This document shows, one piece after another, positions 21,401 through 29,586 of a stretch of 64,000 nucleotides of DNA (the first letter of the stretch is position 1; each line of letters begins with the position of its first letter). This DNA is from Corallium rubrum (lineage: Eukaryota; Cnidaria; Anthozoa; Scleralcyonacea; Coralliidae). Where the stretch lies: contig OZ036005.1 in assembly GCA_964035015.1 (NCBI GenBank), forward strand, positions 3,167,547 through 3,231,546, in the 5' to 3' direction. Under the pieces are notes generated by a model that was given only the letters and a program-made list of their open reading frames with translations, was not told where the DNA came from and searched no databases. The position numbers were made by a program, and so were the translations under genes.

Positions 21401-24400
21401 AAATGTTTGAAAAGTCTATGGTTAGCGCATGTGCTCCATGTGCCTTTCACCTCTGCAAGCTGGGTTCAATTTCTGCTTTCGGCAGTTATCTCATTGAAAA
21501 TTTCGCCTTGGCCGCATGTGAGAAGAGTGCCTTCAGTTTGACTCTACCAAACACCACAGGTTTCCCCTGGGCACTGAGGGATGGCCATTATTGGACCTCT
21601 AGGGATAACAGTTTAGATATAATTGATAGACAAGGGTGGAAAAAATAATTTTCTTCCTGGGAGCACGTCCTAAAGTTGAAACATTTTCTGCAGACTTGCA
21701 GGGTATATTTGTGTTAAATTGAATCAGTGCCCGTATTGAGCGTAATTTAAAATTGACTACGAGCGGCGCTCGCTTGCCCGACTATTTTTCCACCCCTGCT
21801 GATACAGTTATCCAGTGTAAATATAAGTTAGTTTAGTTTAGTTTAGTTCAGTTCGGTTTAGTTTAGTTTAGTTTAGTTTAGTTTAGTTTAGTTTAGTTTA
21901 GTTTAGTTTAGTTTAGTTTAGTTTAGTTTAGTTTAGTTTAGTTTAGTTTAGTTTAGTTCAGTTGAGTTGAGTTGAGTTGAGTTGAGTTGAGTTGAGTTGG
22001 GTTTGGTTTGGTTTGGTTTGGTTTGGTTTGGTTTGGTTTGGTTTGGTTTGGTTTGGTTTGGTTTGGTTTGGTTTGGTTTGGTTTGGTTTGGTTTGGTTTG
22101 GTTTGGTTTAGTTTAGTTTAGTTTAGTTTAGTTTAGTTTAGTTTAGTTTAGGTTTAGAATATATTTGAATTTGTGTATACATTTCAGTTTAAAAAAATTT
22201 CAATTAAAACATTCAACTTAGAACAAATTGCATAAAATCTCTTTCGACTGTTTGTCAGGCGATACTGTCGAATAGATACGAGTCGTATCAATCGTAAAAT
22301 TCGTTACTTGATACCAAGTTCAGTTATATTAACCATGCTTCAGCCAATTAGTCAATACGCCCAAACAGGCAAACACTCGTATGTACTTTCCTTTTATTTG
22401 TGCCAATAGGCGAGTTTCAGGGTGTTGCGCGCACATCGTTTTGGAAAGAAATTGGCGGGCTCTTGGCGGGCTCTCTACAAAGTAAGCAATGACAAACAGA
22501 CTTGCTAGTGAGCCAACAACAGCAGAATAACAGTGTTAAACATCCAGAAACTGTATCTATACTTTGTTTATTTTAAATAGTATGTTTACTTCGAGGGGAG
22601 CTTGCCAGTTTTTTTGAAAAATGCTGCGCACGTAACACCCTGAAACTCGCCTATTGGTAGAGTCGTACCAGTCATGAAATACCACGTGTGGCCAATTTGC
22701 CAGTATAGGCAGTAGGCCTATACATTCGTCGATTTGTTTGATTTATCTAATCGAATAACACGACTCGGCACGACCCGACAAATTGGACGAATTGAACGAT
22801 TCGATGGATTTTTTAGGGTACCTCTTCCACCTACACATCTTATCTACTCTAACTGTATGCACTTCACGAAGATGACGACTCGGTCGACTGGGATCTTTGC
22901 GACAGTATTGGCCAACCTTCCATGCATCATCCAATTTGGCTAGCCCGCTAGGCCTGAATATGAGAAGACACCCAGCTGACATTTCAAGCTGAATCTTGGC
23001 TGCAGTAGGTAGATCACAATATAAGTCCCATCAAATAATATATAAATCTATTTAAAAATATATATATATACATTACCTGATCTTCTGAACTTGACGTGAA
23101 CTCTGAATTAAGTAACTCATTGCGATTAGCCTCATGGTCACCAAATTTGACTTGGGCTTTTTTCTACATCATGAAAAACATGGATTTTACCATAATTATA
23201 AAGTCACAGAAAATCAGTCATTTACTAGTAATTTACGGTAATTTACAGGCCTTTTCGTAAGGAAAACTTCGCGTGTGCGGTAATTCGCACGTGTAAATAA
23301 TTTTGCGCGTGTGAATCGCACGTGCATTAAAACTGATCAATTATGGCACAGAAATATGAACATAACTTTTATATTTTCTACACATCTGAAAAAGAAAGCT
23401 GTGTTGCTTGATATTCATTGTAAGACGTTATCTTTCGTTTTAACGTATTAGTTTAGTTGTAAACCTACTACGCTGTGAAAACTGTTACAGTATCCAACGC
23501 TTAAAGACAATATACGTTACATTGCAAGACCTTACGATTTGAAACCTTACGTTACGTTATAACACTTGACGTTACGTTGTGACTTGTGACACCTGACATT
23601 ACGTTGTGACACCTGACATTACGTTGTGACACCTGACGTTACGTTGTAAGACCTTACGTTACGCGGTGAGATATTGCGTTACGTTGTGAGACCTTACGTT
23701 ACGCTGTGAGACCTTACGTTACATTGTGAGACCTTACATTACATTGTAATACCTTACGTTACATTGTAATATCTTACGTTACATTGTGAGATATTTCGTT
23801 ACTTTGTGAGACCTTACGTTACATTGTGAGACCTTACGTTACATTGTGAGACCTTACGTTACGCTGTGAGACCTTACGTTACATTGTGAGACCTTACGTT
23901 ACGTTGTGAGACCTTACGCTACGCTGTGGGACCTTACGTTACATTGTGAGACCTTACGTTACGCTGTGGGACCTTACGTTACATTGTGAGATGTTACGTT
24001 ACGTTGTGAGACCTTACGTTACTTGTGAGACCTTACGTTACGCTGTGGGACCTTACGTTACATTGTGAGATGTTACGTTACGTTGTGAGACCTTACGTTA
24101 GGTTGTGAGACCTTACGTTACACTATGAGATGTGACATTACTGAAACTTTCACACATTTTCACAACTGCAATGTGAATGAACAATAGAGCTTTCCGCATG
24201 AAGTGAATGGATCACGTAATCTTTCTTTTTTGACAAATCTGATTGGCTAATGTCCAATGTTTGTCCGAAGTTTTGGATGTCCAAAGTTTTGCGAGAGCTA
24301 ATAAAATCTTTCAACACGTTATCCACGCACTTCATGAGGAAACGTCTATTGAATGGCCAACAAATAGCACGAGTAGTAGTTGAGTTTGCGCGTGTGCCGG

Positions 24401-27400
24401 CGTGTGCGGGCCCCCGCGTTAAACGAAAACGCCTGTATATTACAACTACTGTACTGTATTAAATTCCAGTCAACTTTCTTTAAAAGAGCTTGGGTAATAC
24501 TGTATTATTTAAAGAGGAAATGAAAAGAAAAATTAAGTTTGCTTTATACATGTCATAAATGCTCTTAAAAATAAAGAATTGCTGCTACAGTTTTCTCATA
24601 TCTCACTTTGTTCTCAAGTTATTTAGATTTGTTTCATATGTAAATGAGATAAACTATGATGTAATTGTAAGTTACATGTATATGTAAAATCATATATATC
24701 TGCAACATGACGAAATTGGGTCTTGTGATGTTTAGGCCCCGAATTGGCCTTCTGTCCACACACAAAACGCCTGCACAGGCACAATTTCTGTGTCGGAGCG
24801 CCGCTGCGCCGCTTCGATCTCGAAAGAGGTACGTATTTTATCGGATAGGTTTTTGTGCCGATCCAGCTCCAGTGTGAACGGAATTCGAAATCGTTTCGGA
24901 AGTAAATTAATAGACTAGAGCATGGTGATTGGTTGTATGGTCAGGTTTTCGTGCCGGCACAAAAGCTATCCTATGATAGTCTTCCTGAGTATCTCTCAAA
25001 GGACCTTGAAAGAATCCAAAAGCGGGCTATGCGCATTATTTATCCATCTATACCGTATGACGAAGCCCTGACAACTGCGGAACTAGTCCCTCTCTTTCAA
25101 CGTCGTCAAGAAATCACCGATAAACTTTTCCAGCAAATCCTGAACGATGATACTCACAAATTACATAAGTTATTACCTACTGTAAATAATACTTCCCTAA
25201 ATTTAAGGAAAAAGAGTACATTCATACTGCCTAGGGTCAAAACGGACCGTTTTAAAAAAAGTTTTATTATTTTTAATTCGTTGAAAACATAACCTGATTA
25301 ATGCTTTCTAATATTGTACATATACATTTTGTGATTTAAATTTTCTACTTATTTTATCCTTGTAAACTTAACTTAATTCAGCGTTTTTGGCTGCAATGTT
25401 ATTGTTAATAAACTATCTATCTAAACTATCTATCTATCTATCCGGTATATTGTGAACGGGACTTAAGGCCCATTTCCACTCAGGAGAATTTTCCTCGGAC
25501 AGGAAATTTCCCTTTGTCTTGTGAGCTCTTGGGCAGAACTAATGAGTTTGAGACAAAAGAAAATGTCCTGTCCAAAGAAAATTTTCCTGAGTGGAAATGG
25601 GCCTTTACTTCGGCACAATATCGTGCCGATCGAATCTGTTTACACTATACTGGATATTTTTTGTACCGGCACGAAAACCTATCCAGTATCGTGTGAACGG
25701 TAGTTAGTGTGCTGATATGCATGTAGAGTATTTGCAAAGTTTAAAGTGTTTATAAACCCAAATATGATATTACTGCATATGGATTCTATGTAATGTGTAC
25801 AGTTGAATGCCAAAATATTATTTGATTTGAACTTTTATTTGTTACATTGAGGTTTGTATTTCCAAAATAGTAATGAGAATGATGTCTATGTACTAGGCAT
25901 AATTTGCATATACAATGTTCTGTTACATGAGAAATATTACCCAATTCACATGTTAATGGAATAGTTGAATAGTATATTCTGTATTTTATCATTTTTTTTC
26001 ATTAAAATCTCCAAGCGGTTTATCATAAGAAAAGAAAAGAACACACACAAATGCCGACATAGACACCACGCTCATTACCATTTTGGAAATACAAATCTCA
26101 ATATAACAACAAGTATACAAAAGTTCAAGTCAGAAAATATTTTGGCATTCAACTATTCACTTTACATAGAATCCATATCAGTAATATCTTATTTGAGTTT
26201 ATAGACACTTTAAAGTAATTTTGTTTAATAATCCCAAACGTATAATGTATGACTAAATTACAATGATCTGTACACAACTTTCCATCATACTATAGTTTAT
26301 CTCATTTACATATCAAACAATTCTAAATAATTGTTTAAGGTAGCTCCCTAGTTTTTTCATGTGACAGAATATCAAGTTGACAAGATTACTATTTACGCAT
26401 GTGCTGGCGTCATCTATTGGTTCGTTCCAGAAAAGATCCATACCTCCCCCCCCCCCCCCCCCACAGAAGAAATTTTCGCTGTCTGGAGGGGGGGAAGGAA
26501 AAATTTACTTTAGATGTCCGAGGAAACCGTTCAACACCAACATTGCTTCAGAAATATCAAAATATTAAACAGGTAAGTAAACATAACTTTTAATAATTAG
26601 AGTATAGGATTTAACAAGTCATAGATACATAACAAGTACAAAACTATATATATAAGTTGTCTAAAATATCAACAGAAAATAGAAATATCAACAAGCCATT
26701 TTCCAGTCAATATCAAGTGGGACTTCCTGTTGAATCTTTAAATATGTAGTCGTAACTTTAGCAACCTACATTTCAAATTTCACTCAACTGTGAGAATAAT
26801 ATTCAACTGACTCAGGACGAACTCTACGTCATCTGTATGGAATGATTGTTTACTCTCGACTCGCAGAGGTCTGTTTTGCCACGATCGCCCGATGTGAGGT
26901 GGCTGTATTCGCAGGATAAAACTGTGCAAATTTTTCAAAAAACTGCTGACAAAAAAACAATGTCCGAGGGGGGAGGGTGTAATTTTAGCTTTCAGTGTCG
27001 AGGGAGGGGGGGGTTAACTTGTCTCTGGATGTCCTAAGAGGGGGGGGACCCATTTGACATTCCTTCATGGGGGGGGGGGGGGTGGATCTTTTCTGGAACA
27101 ACCCATTAAGTCAGATAAAAACAGTTTAGAAATTCCTTACTAGTTCTTGCTCTAGTTTGCGTAGTTCTCTCTCATAAGTTTTCACTCTGTTTGAACATTT
27201 ACTCTTATCTGTTCCTGTCATTTCCCGAGCCTCCAAGTCCATCTGTTCAAGCTAAAAAAAGTTGGAAATCAAACATAAGTTGAGAGGAGTCTCTTGGGGT
27301 AGAGTCAGCTCAATGGCCTAGCTTGGGTTGAGTCATGAATAGCTCAGCTCAAGTAGAGTCAAGTCAATGGCTAAATTCAAGTCAAGTCAGGTCAATGGCT

Positions 27401-28041
27401 CAGCTCGAGTCAGGTTGAGTTTGTTTCCCCATAAAACTAAATTAATCAGAAAAAAAAAATTTATAATTTATTAAGTACATGTCAAAGTGTATTATTTTCT
27501 AGTTTTTGTCTTGTCATAATTATTTTGTCTCGGTCTCAGTGAGCCAGGGTCAGGCATTTTCCCTTTTTTAATTGTCACAAGTTACAATAGGATATTTGAA
27601 GACATTTCCTCCCCAAGAAGATGAGAATTTAAACAACAAAATTCATATTGAAGTTTTTTTATCCCCAATATCATAACCGAAACGACTGTTCGACTATAAT
27701 CTATAAATTATCAAGCTTAATAAAAGATTCAATATTTACAATATCTTACCAACTCTGTAACTTCATCAATAATTTTTTCAACATTCTTCACTTCGGCTTT
27801 CTTTTCACCTGATCACAAAAAAAACACACAAAGATTTAAAATGTTATGTTTTCAGTGTATATCTAAAGGACTACAAAATGTAAACGTGACAACCGTCTGA
27901 CAGTGAATACACCGTCATTTATATATTTAAAATTTCGACATTTTTACCTCCTTCTAGATTGGGAATCCTTCCAATTTTAGCCGTAATTTCGGCAGATAAA
28001 TGACCAAACGTACTCTCGTAACTGCTGAACAGATCACTCAT
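6355..28041 (-). CDS. VTI1A: VTI1A-like Qb-SNARE, complete gene in 8 exons
   Basis: VTI1A is a tail-anchored Qb-SNARE that forms four-helix SNARE bundles in trans-Golgi/endosomal membrane fusion. The spliced CDS is 657 nt (218 codons plus stop), close to the usual VTI1A length of about 217. Exon lengths are 94, 59, 111, 87, 85, 71, 62 and 88, and all phases agree. The N-terminal three-helix domain starts MSDLFSSYESTFGHL; its third exon contains LEQMDLEARE, a VTI1A rather than VTI1B signature. The SNARE helix spans exons 5-7 (LLDNTERLDRTS, EEMGSAIMDNLQRDRE, NTDQNLGKSSRILTGMMR). The last exon gives IIQNK, then one hydrophobic helix ending YFAVK, a C-terminal anchor with almost no lumenal tail. 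Introns 1-6 are 0.14-4 kb, while intron 7 is 11.7 kb because of satellite and LINE insertions. Every splice site is GT-AG. Identity is by recalled family sequence; no search was run. Confidence 0.93.
6520..11384. repeat. 20-bp satellite, about 243 copies, in VTI1A intron 7
   Basis: The unit reads GCATCTGATAAGAGTGTGTT on the plus strand. Variants include GAATC for GCATC, GGTAAG or GATTAG for GATAAG, and GAATG for GAGTG. The 20-bp register is kept except for small deletions near 9395 and 9482. The unit has no stop codon on the minus strand in any frame, which creates frames up to 826 codons. Segments carrying rare variants recur (about 7830-8000 with 10625-10800; 10380-10500 with 10920-11040), showing block duplication inside the array. 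Confidence 0.97.
11385..11644 (-). pseudogene. LINE-A RT C-terminal tail, cut by the satellite
   Basis: The frame MRIILHKDHGTC, MRNELNILFLFNRRRFLRF, LVFKIVYNVDCPSQL matches the conserved tail (RA.RII...LNWL....RR...L..YK...G..P.YL). At SLGQTTLLF it runs straight into satellite codons, so the protein end and 3' UTR are missing. Confidence 0.75.
11641..12572 (-). pseudogene. LINE-A RT catalytic core
   Basis: Motifs are QYAYSKNCSTTIALL, VFIDMQKAFDIIDHD (RT motif A), LLTRGVPQGSVLGPSLF (motif B), LYADDTEIH (catalytic YADD), TKAMTI and FNYLGLRI. A +/-1 frameshift near 11644 separates it from the tail below. Catalytic aspartates are intact even though the element is broken elsewhere. Confidence 0.88.
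12573..12646. mobile_element. 74-bp insertion with 8-bp duplication in RT
   Basis: AGCCAGGA occurs exactly at 12565-12572 and 12647-12654, on either side of the inserted 74 bp. Removing it lets RPISVLA run on to SKICETSVNQQ, as expected of an RT. An 8-bp duplication suits a hAT-type MITE, but clear terminal inverted repeats were not seen. Confidence 0.6.
12583..13310 (-). pseudogene. LINE-A RT N-terminal part
   Basis: It starts GLMRQRNLARTKS directly at the LINE-B junction and continues YQYYKWLRNKVTNLL and AFWRLMRH. A frame change near 13090 leads into NSYFTSIGENL, TCTATGHDNIPAKVV, PDKWKIARASPLFKG and DNFRPISVLA. These are the RT 0-2 motifs. The 74-bp insertion interrupts straight after RPISVLA. 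Confidence 0.8.
13309..14104 (+). mobile_element. LINE-B: 5'-truncated LINE inserted in LINE-A
   Basis: The plus-strand frame 13316-13933 reads KMLGLLKRTCFYLPDTRVRR, LYLSFVKSQLSYGSEIWSAQ, VQRRATLWILKK, LPLAYDREIRDLIFYYK and PWNYLLKHAPSDIFSS, ending ICRNCSCHV. This is the C-terminus of a CR1/L2-type RT protein, without RT catalytic motifs. A 3' UTR follows, ending in CCAAATAAAGTTGAAAG. GGTT is shared at both junctions. The host LINE-A protein resumes on either side. Confidence 0.82.
13977..14312 (-). pseudogene. LINE-A linker between endonuclease and RT
   Basis: The frame reads FKRDSNYDDFVKSVELIPW, then SVMSVFDDPNDKLFAWKK and KSHPWIDKNIL. This is the usual W...F...D linker with HPW before the RT domain of CR1-like elements. 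Sequence below about 14105 belongs to LINE-B. Confidence 0.75.
14431..14462. repeat. (TA)n microsatellite
   Basis: About 14 AT dinucleotides. Confidence 0.9.
14945..15352. repeat. TCTTAGGACTATA minisatellite with palindromic spacers
   Basis: TCTTAGGACTATA recurs with variable spacing, often as ACTATATATAGTC palindromes and AATCTTAGTCTTAGG joints. Confidence 0.9.
15690..16491 (-). pseudogene. LINE-A apurinic-type endonuclease domain
   Basis: Motifs in order are FESFYLPNPDFDWSCGCALS, RNRHGGGVGIFVRNG, MESICIEF, VCVYRPPNS, IIIIGDLNSDYLSP and INHPT. An in-frame TGA then replaces what is probably CGA (Arg) near 15827. The frame reopens with YGSCTLIDLLITS and SAISDHYPI, the catalytic His motif. 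The GDLN and SDH signatures identify the exonuclease-endonuclease-phosphatase fold. The domain is cut after SSGKHNHKIT by the insertion at 14313-15670. Confidence 0.85.
16449..16733 (-). pseudogene. LINE-A ORF2 N-terminus: 2A motif and PHD-like zinc finger
   Basis: The frame runs from the satellite border through YNNSLPSYQLSRISCC into GDIESNPGP (16613-16587). That matches the 2A consensus D-(V/I)-E-x-N-P-G-P, where ribosomes skip the last Gly-Pro bond. About 15 residues later comes a Cys/His cluster: CGEC, then LCCYCSKWFH (16538-16464). This fits C-x2-C...C-x2-C-x4-H of a PHD-type finger. The frame then stops at 16451-16449, because a short deletion near 16460 moved the finger's last Cys (CAGI) into the endonuclease frame. 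APE-type LINEs with a 2A followed by a zinc finger are known from several invertebrates. Confidence 0.8.
16731..16920. repeat. Detached copies of the 20-bp satellite, one inverted
   Basis: GCATCTGATAAGAGTGTGTT units occur at 16731-16768 and 16822-16916. Between them lies an inverted unit (GATGCAACACACTCTTATCAG, about 16774-16794). They flank the 5' side of LINE-A, 5.3 kb from the main array. Confidence 0.92.
16921..17530. other. GC-rich non-coding stretch with short direct repeat
   Basis: A G-run at 17045-17075 and a direct repeat of GTGACGTCATCAGGG (about 17241 and 17273) are visible. No exon supported; the small frames here are not host genes. Confidence 0.4.
17540..17800. repeat. Dispersed repeat, inverted partner at 36345-36565
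   Basis: It shares, in opposite orientation, GATAAATCCTTTATCAC and AACCACGCATAAATCAAG with the other copy. It ends in a palindrome (CAACCACGCATAAATC...GATTTATGTGTGGTTG, 17699-17792). Confidence 0.55.
18112..18173 (-). CDS. VTI1A: VTI1A exon 7 (SNARE helix end)
   Basis: The exon reads LRNTDQNLGKSSRILTGMMR and ends in phase 2. The acceptor is TTTTGTAG and the donor GTAGGC. The 11,669-bp intron 7 begins directly after this exon. Confidence 0.93.
18305..18640. repeat. About 20-bp minisatellite (GACGTTCCGCTACG) in VTI1A intron 6
   Basis: Degenerate units built from GACGTTCCGCTACG and CTATAAAA/TTGTAAGA recur about 16 times. It resembles the array at 23500-24130. Confidence 0.8.
18805..18977. mobile_element. 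GAGACC-ended MITE with exact 5-bp TSD
   Basis: GAGACCTTAAGATACCCC and GGGGTATCTTAAGGTCTC are the inverted ends. TATTA is duplicated exactly at 18800-18804 and 18978-18982. It lies 57 bp beyond the donor side of VTI1A exon 6, inside intron 6. Confidence 0.75.
19034..19104 (-). CDS. VTI1A: VTI1A exon 6 (SNARE helix middle)
   Basis: The phase-1 join completes Glu, then EMGSAIMDNLQRDRE and VMTRTRER follow. The acceptor is TTATTATAG and the donor GTATGT. The exon matches the family block ETE..G..ML.NL..DRE.I.RARER. Confidence 0.93.
19213..19842. mobile_element. 630-bp near-perfect palindrome in VTI1A intron 5
   Basis: Arms of about 300 bp match in reverse (ATTTATGTAAAGCG ... CGCTTTACATAAAT; ACCAGAGGGCTTCACTC ... 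GAGTGAAGCCCTCTGGT). A foldback MITE; the small frames inside are artefacts. Confidence 0.75.
19975..20059 (-). CDS. VTI1A: VTI1A exon 5 (SNARE helix start)
   Basis: The exon reads RTRLLDNTERLDRTSNRLDE and then GYRMCIET, ending in phase 1. LLDNTERL...S.RL..GY is the conserved start of the Vti1 SNARE motif. The acceptor is TATTTAG and the donor GTACTT. Confidence 0.93.
20335..20645. mobile_element. Palindromic MITE in VTI1A intron 4
   Basis: TACCGAAAAAGATGGCGAC and GCCGCCATCTTTTTCGGTA are inverted arms, with GTACATTTA next to each. Confidence 0.55.
20890..21500 (+). repeat. Possible tRNA-related repeat remnants
   Basis: GGTTGGCGCAGTGGTTAGCG (20893-20925) resembles a pol III A box. TGGGTTCAATTTCTGC near 21460 resembles a B box. 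They are 550 bp apart, so this is at best a disrupted SINE. Confidence 0.3.
20975..21080. repeat. 16-bp GC-rich minisatellite
   Basis: About six copies of GGCGGGAGAGCGGAAA. Confidence 0.9.
21830..22152. repeat. Compound pentanucleotide array in VTI1A intron 4
   Basis: TTTAG repeats pass to TTGAG (21960-21998), then TTTGG (21999-22107) and back to TTTAG, with the 5-bp register kept. The switches look like point-variant spread inside one array. Confidence 0.95.
22405..22658. mobile_element. Palindromic MITE in VTI1A intron 4
   Basis: CCAATAGGCGAGTTTCAGGG and CCCTGAAACTCGCCTATTGG are inverted termini. TGCGCGCAC/GTGCGCA-like arms follow. Confidence 0.65.
23077..23163 (-). CDS. VTI1A: VTI1A exon 4
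   Basis: There are 29 phase-0 codons containing HEANRNELLNSEF and ending SSSEDQ, matching the linker before the SNARE motif (family pattern RNELL..., then SxNQ). The acceptor is GATGTAG and the donor GTAATG. Confidence 0.9.
23500..24130. repeat. 20-bp minisatellite (CCTTACGTTACATTGTGAGA) in intron 3
   Basis: About 30 units with the variants ACGCTGTGGG and ACGTTGTGAG. A looser relative is at 18305-18640, in another intron of the same gene. Confidence 0.93.
24977..25440 (+). mobile_element. LINE-C: 5'-truncated LINE 3' end
   Basis: The plus-strand frame to 25292 reads LPEYLSKDLERIQKRAMRII, LTTAELVPLFQRRQE, KLFQQILNDDTHKLHKLLP and ends FNSLKT: the C-terminal tail of a CR1/L2-type RT protein. 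The 3' end is a TATC repeat (25414-25440). CTATCC at both sides may be the target duplication. It lies within VTI1A intron 3, opposite to the gene. Confidence 0.75.
25463..25607. mobile_element. Short palindromic MITE
   Basis: AAGGCCCATTTCCACTCAGG and CCTGAGTGGAAATGGGCCTT are inverted ends, with inner GAAAATTTTCC-type pairs. Confidence 0.6.
25741..26213. mobile_element. TTAA/AGTG palindromic MITE
   Basis: It starts TTAAAGTGTTTATAAAC and ends TTTATAGACACTTTAA. The inner arms CAGTTGAATGCCAAAATATT and the inverse TTTTGGCATTCAACTA match over much of their length. TTAA at both ends suggests a TTAA-targeting transposase. Confidence 0.6.
26418..27105. mobile_element. MITE with GTTCCAGAAAAGATCCA termini
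   Basis: TTCCAGAAAAGATCCATACC on the left pairs with GGTGGATCTTTTCTGGAA on the right. Poly-C/poly-G tracts lie just inside both ends. It is 36 bp from VTI1A exon 3. Confidence 0.6.
27141..27251 (-). CDS. VTI1A: VTI1A exon 3
   Basis: A T-rich acceptor ending TTTTTTTAG is followed by LEQMDLEAREMTGTDKSK and, later, VKTYERELRKLEQEL. The exon is 37 codons in phase 0 with a GTAAGG donor. The LEQMDLE block is the clearest VTI1A identifier in the gene. Confidence 0.92.
27750..27808 (-). CDS. VTI1A: VTI1A exon 2
   Basis: The acceptor (GATCAG) precedes GTGAAAAG; the phase-1 join rebuilds Gly and continues EKKAEVKNVEKIIDEVTEL. The donor is GTAAGA. This is helix b of the Habc domain. Confidence 0.9.
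27948..28041 (-). CDS. VTI1A: VTI1A exon 1 (start codon)
   Basis: The ATG at 28039-28041 opens MSDLFSSYESTFGHL, followed by SAEITAKIGRIPNLEG, the Habc helix-a start typical of VTI1A. The exon ends in phase 1 before a GTAAAA donor (27947-27946). This is the first ATG in this frame close to the family start. Confidence 0.92.
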
Positions 28042-28091
28042 CTTGTCAGTGTTGGTATAAAAGGGAGAAAAAGATTTGGTTTTGAAGAAAT

Positions 28092-28121
28092 TCAATAATA
28101 CGCAGCTGGTTCAGCCACCAT
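28092..28121 (-). promoter_or_regulatory. Possible 10-codon upstream ORF of VTI1A
   Basis: The ATG at 28121-28119, in context CAATATGG, opens a 9-residue frame ending TGA at 28094-28092, about 50 nt before the VTI1A start and out of its frame. The transcription start is unknown, so this may not be transcribed. Confidence 0.3.
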
Positions 28122-28646
28122 ATTGATCCTATTAAAGACGGAAATGACGTATCAAAAAGTCAAAACAAGCTACCTTTGTACTCCTCGGAATTAGCACCCT
28201 ACGAATTAGCGCCCCTCTCGGAATGAACACCCCACATACACAAAGATTGTGAACTTGTAATGGAAGACCTTGTACAACTTTTCCGCATTTTTCTTCGTTT
28301 TCGAGATATTTCTTTTTTTTTTAAGATGTAAACTACTACTTAAAGGTTATATTTAGGTATTGTATTCACCTAGGACCTACCTTGCTAGAGATAGTCCGTA
28401 AAGCCAAAAAAAATACGGGTTTCGATTTCCTTTTTCTCTTCCCAAAAAGTTAATAGGTGGGGTAGGTCGGATTTTTTTTTATCTTTTTTTAAATTTAGTG
28501 CCTAGGAATAACAATAATATTCTTTCCAACACCAATTGTCAATTATGCTAGCACATCCCAACTGTTTAAAAGATTTTCGATGTTCTGAAAGCCTGCTTGT
28601 TTGTCTGGATTCTGTCAAAATGGCCACCCTTCCACTTCAAATTGTG

Positions 28647-28893
28647 CGAAAATGACAGTAATGCAGGCATAGAGATCACATAAATACTAGAGGGGGCATT
28701 GGCGGGAAAATTTGGTAACCACATGGGGGCCGCCATTACCTATACTTCAATTGGTTGGCAAATGTACTAGACCCAGTCCTTTGCCAACCAACGCGCCTAA
28801 TGTTTGCCTCACGATCATGTTCAATTGGTTACCCGCCGTGGACTGAAACTACGATAGGATGCCCCCTCTAGTATTTATATGATCTCTATGAAT
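28647..28893. mobile_element. Palindromic MITE, copy 1
   Basis: CATAGAGATCACATAAATAC plus TAGAGGGGGCAT pairs with ATGCCCCCTCTAGTATTTAT plus ATGATCTCTATG. Copy 2 is at 29157-29332. Confidence 0.65.
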
Positions 28894-28894
28894 G

Positions 28895-28992
28895 CATAGC
28901 CTTTTTTAAGGATGTCTCGTGGGGGACCATTCACTAAAAGGGACCTTCTAGGGATCCCCCACGAGACAATCCTTAAAAAAAGGCCCTGCATT
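28895..28992. mobile_element. Short palindromic element
   Basis: TTTAAGGATGTCTCGTGGGG pairs with CCCCACGAGACAATCCTTAA. Confidence 0.55.
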
Positions 28993-29156
28993 CACAAGAA
29001 AAAAATAATTTAGCCGGTCTCGGTAATTCCGTTTAGGGACACACTGAACACTGACGGTTTAACGTCATCGTTAAAATGCAATGCATTTCTGACTGCTTTG
29101 CTGTGTCAGAACTCGTCAGCATCCCGAACATATTAATGCTGCAATCCAATATCTGC

Positions 29157-29332
29157 CATAGAGATGATATAAATACTAGAGGGGGAATTGGCGGGAAAAT
29201 TTAGTAACCACATGGCAGCCGCCATTAATCCTTTGCCATAAAACGCGCCTAATGTTTGCCAAATTGGTTACCCGCGGTTGACTGAAATTAAGATAGGATG
29301 CCCCCTCTAGTATTTATATGATCTCTATGATA
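29157..29332. mobile_element. Palindromic MITE, copy 2 (internally deleted)
   Basis: Same termini and inner TTGGCGGGAAAATTT and GGTTACCCGC blocks as 28647-28893, but about 70 bp shorter. Confidence 0.65.
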
Positions 29333-29586
29333 TCTGCGATGAAGGTCGACAAAAAAATCAACACTACTTCCCAAAATGTTTTGCAAAAAAACAAGGTGTC
29401 TTTCATTTAAGATCTTATCTTAATAGAATACTTTTATGTTACAAAAGTTCTTTTGAGAACTTGGAACTACAATATTTTAAAATTCAGAAAAAACATTTGG
29501 TTACCATGGGACTTCCAGCGGTGGAGAACAATCCAGAGTCTATTCTTTTTTAAACAATATTTTATAGGATTTGCTCTATGAGCTGA

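Larger units (their letters stand above)
24745..25705. mobile_element. Palindromic MITE interrupted by a LINE end and a second MITE
   Basis: The pieces TTTTCGTGCCGGCAC (about 24945) and TTGTACCGGCACGAAAA (about 25660), plus GTGTGAACGG at both sides, suggest one inverted-repeat element. It was split by LINE-C (24977-25440) and a MITE (25463-25607). Confidence 0.45.

Noticed and set aside
22734..22982. Overlapping short ORFs on both strands
   Set aside because: Intronic; no splice sites, domain or repeated use seen.
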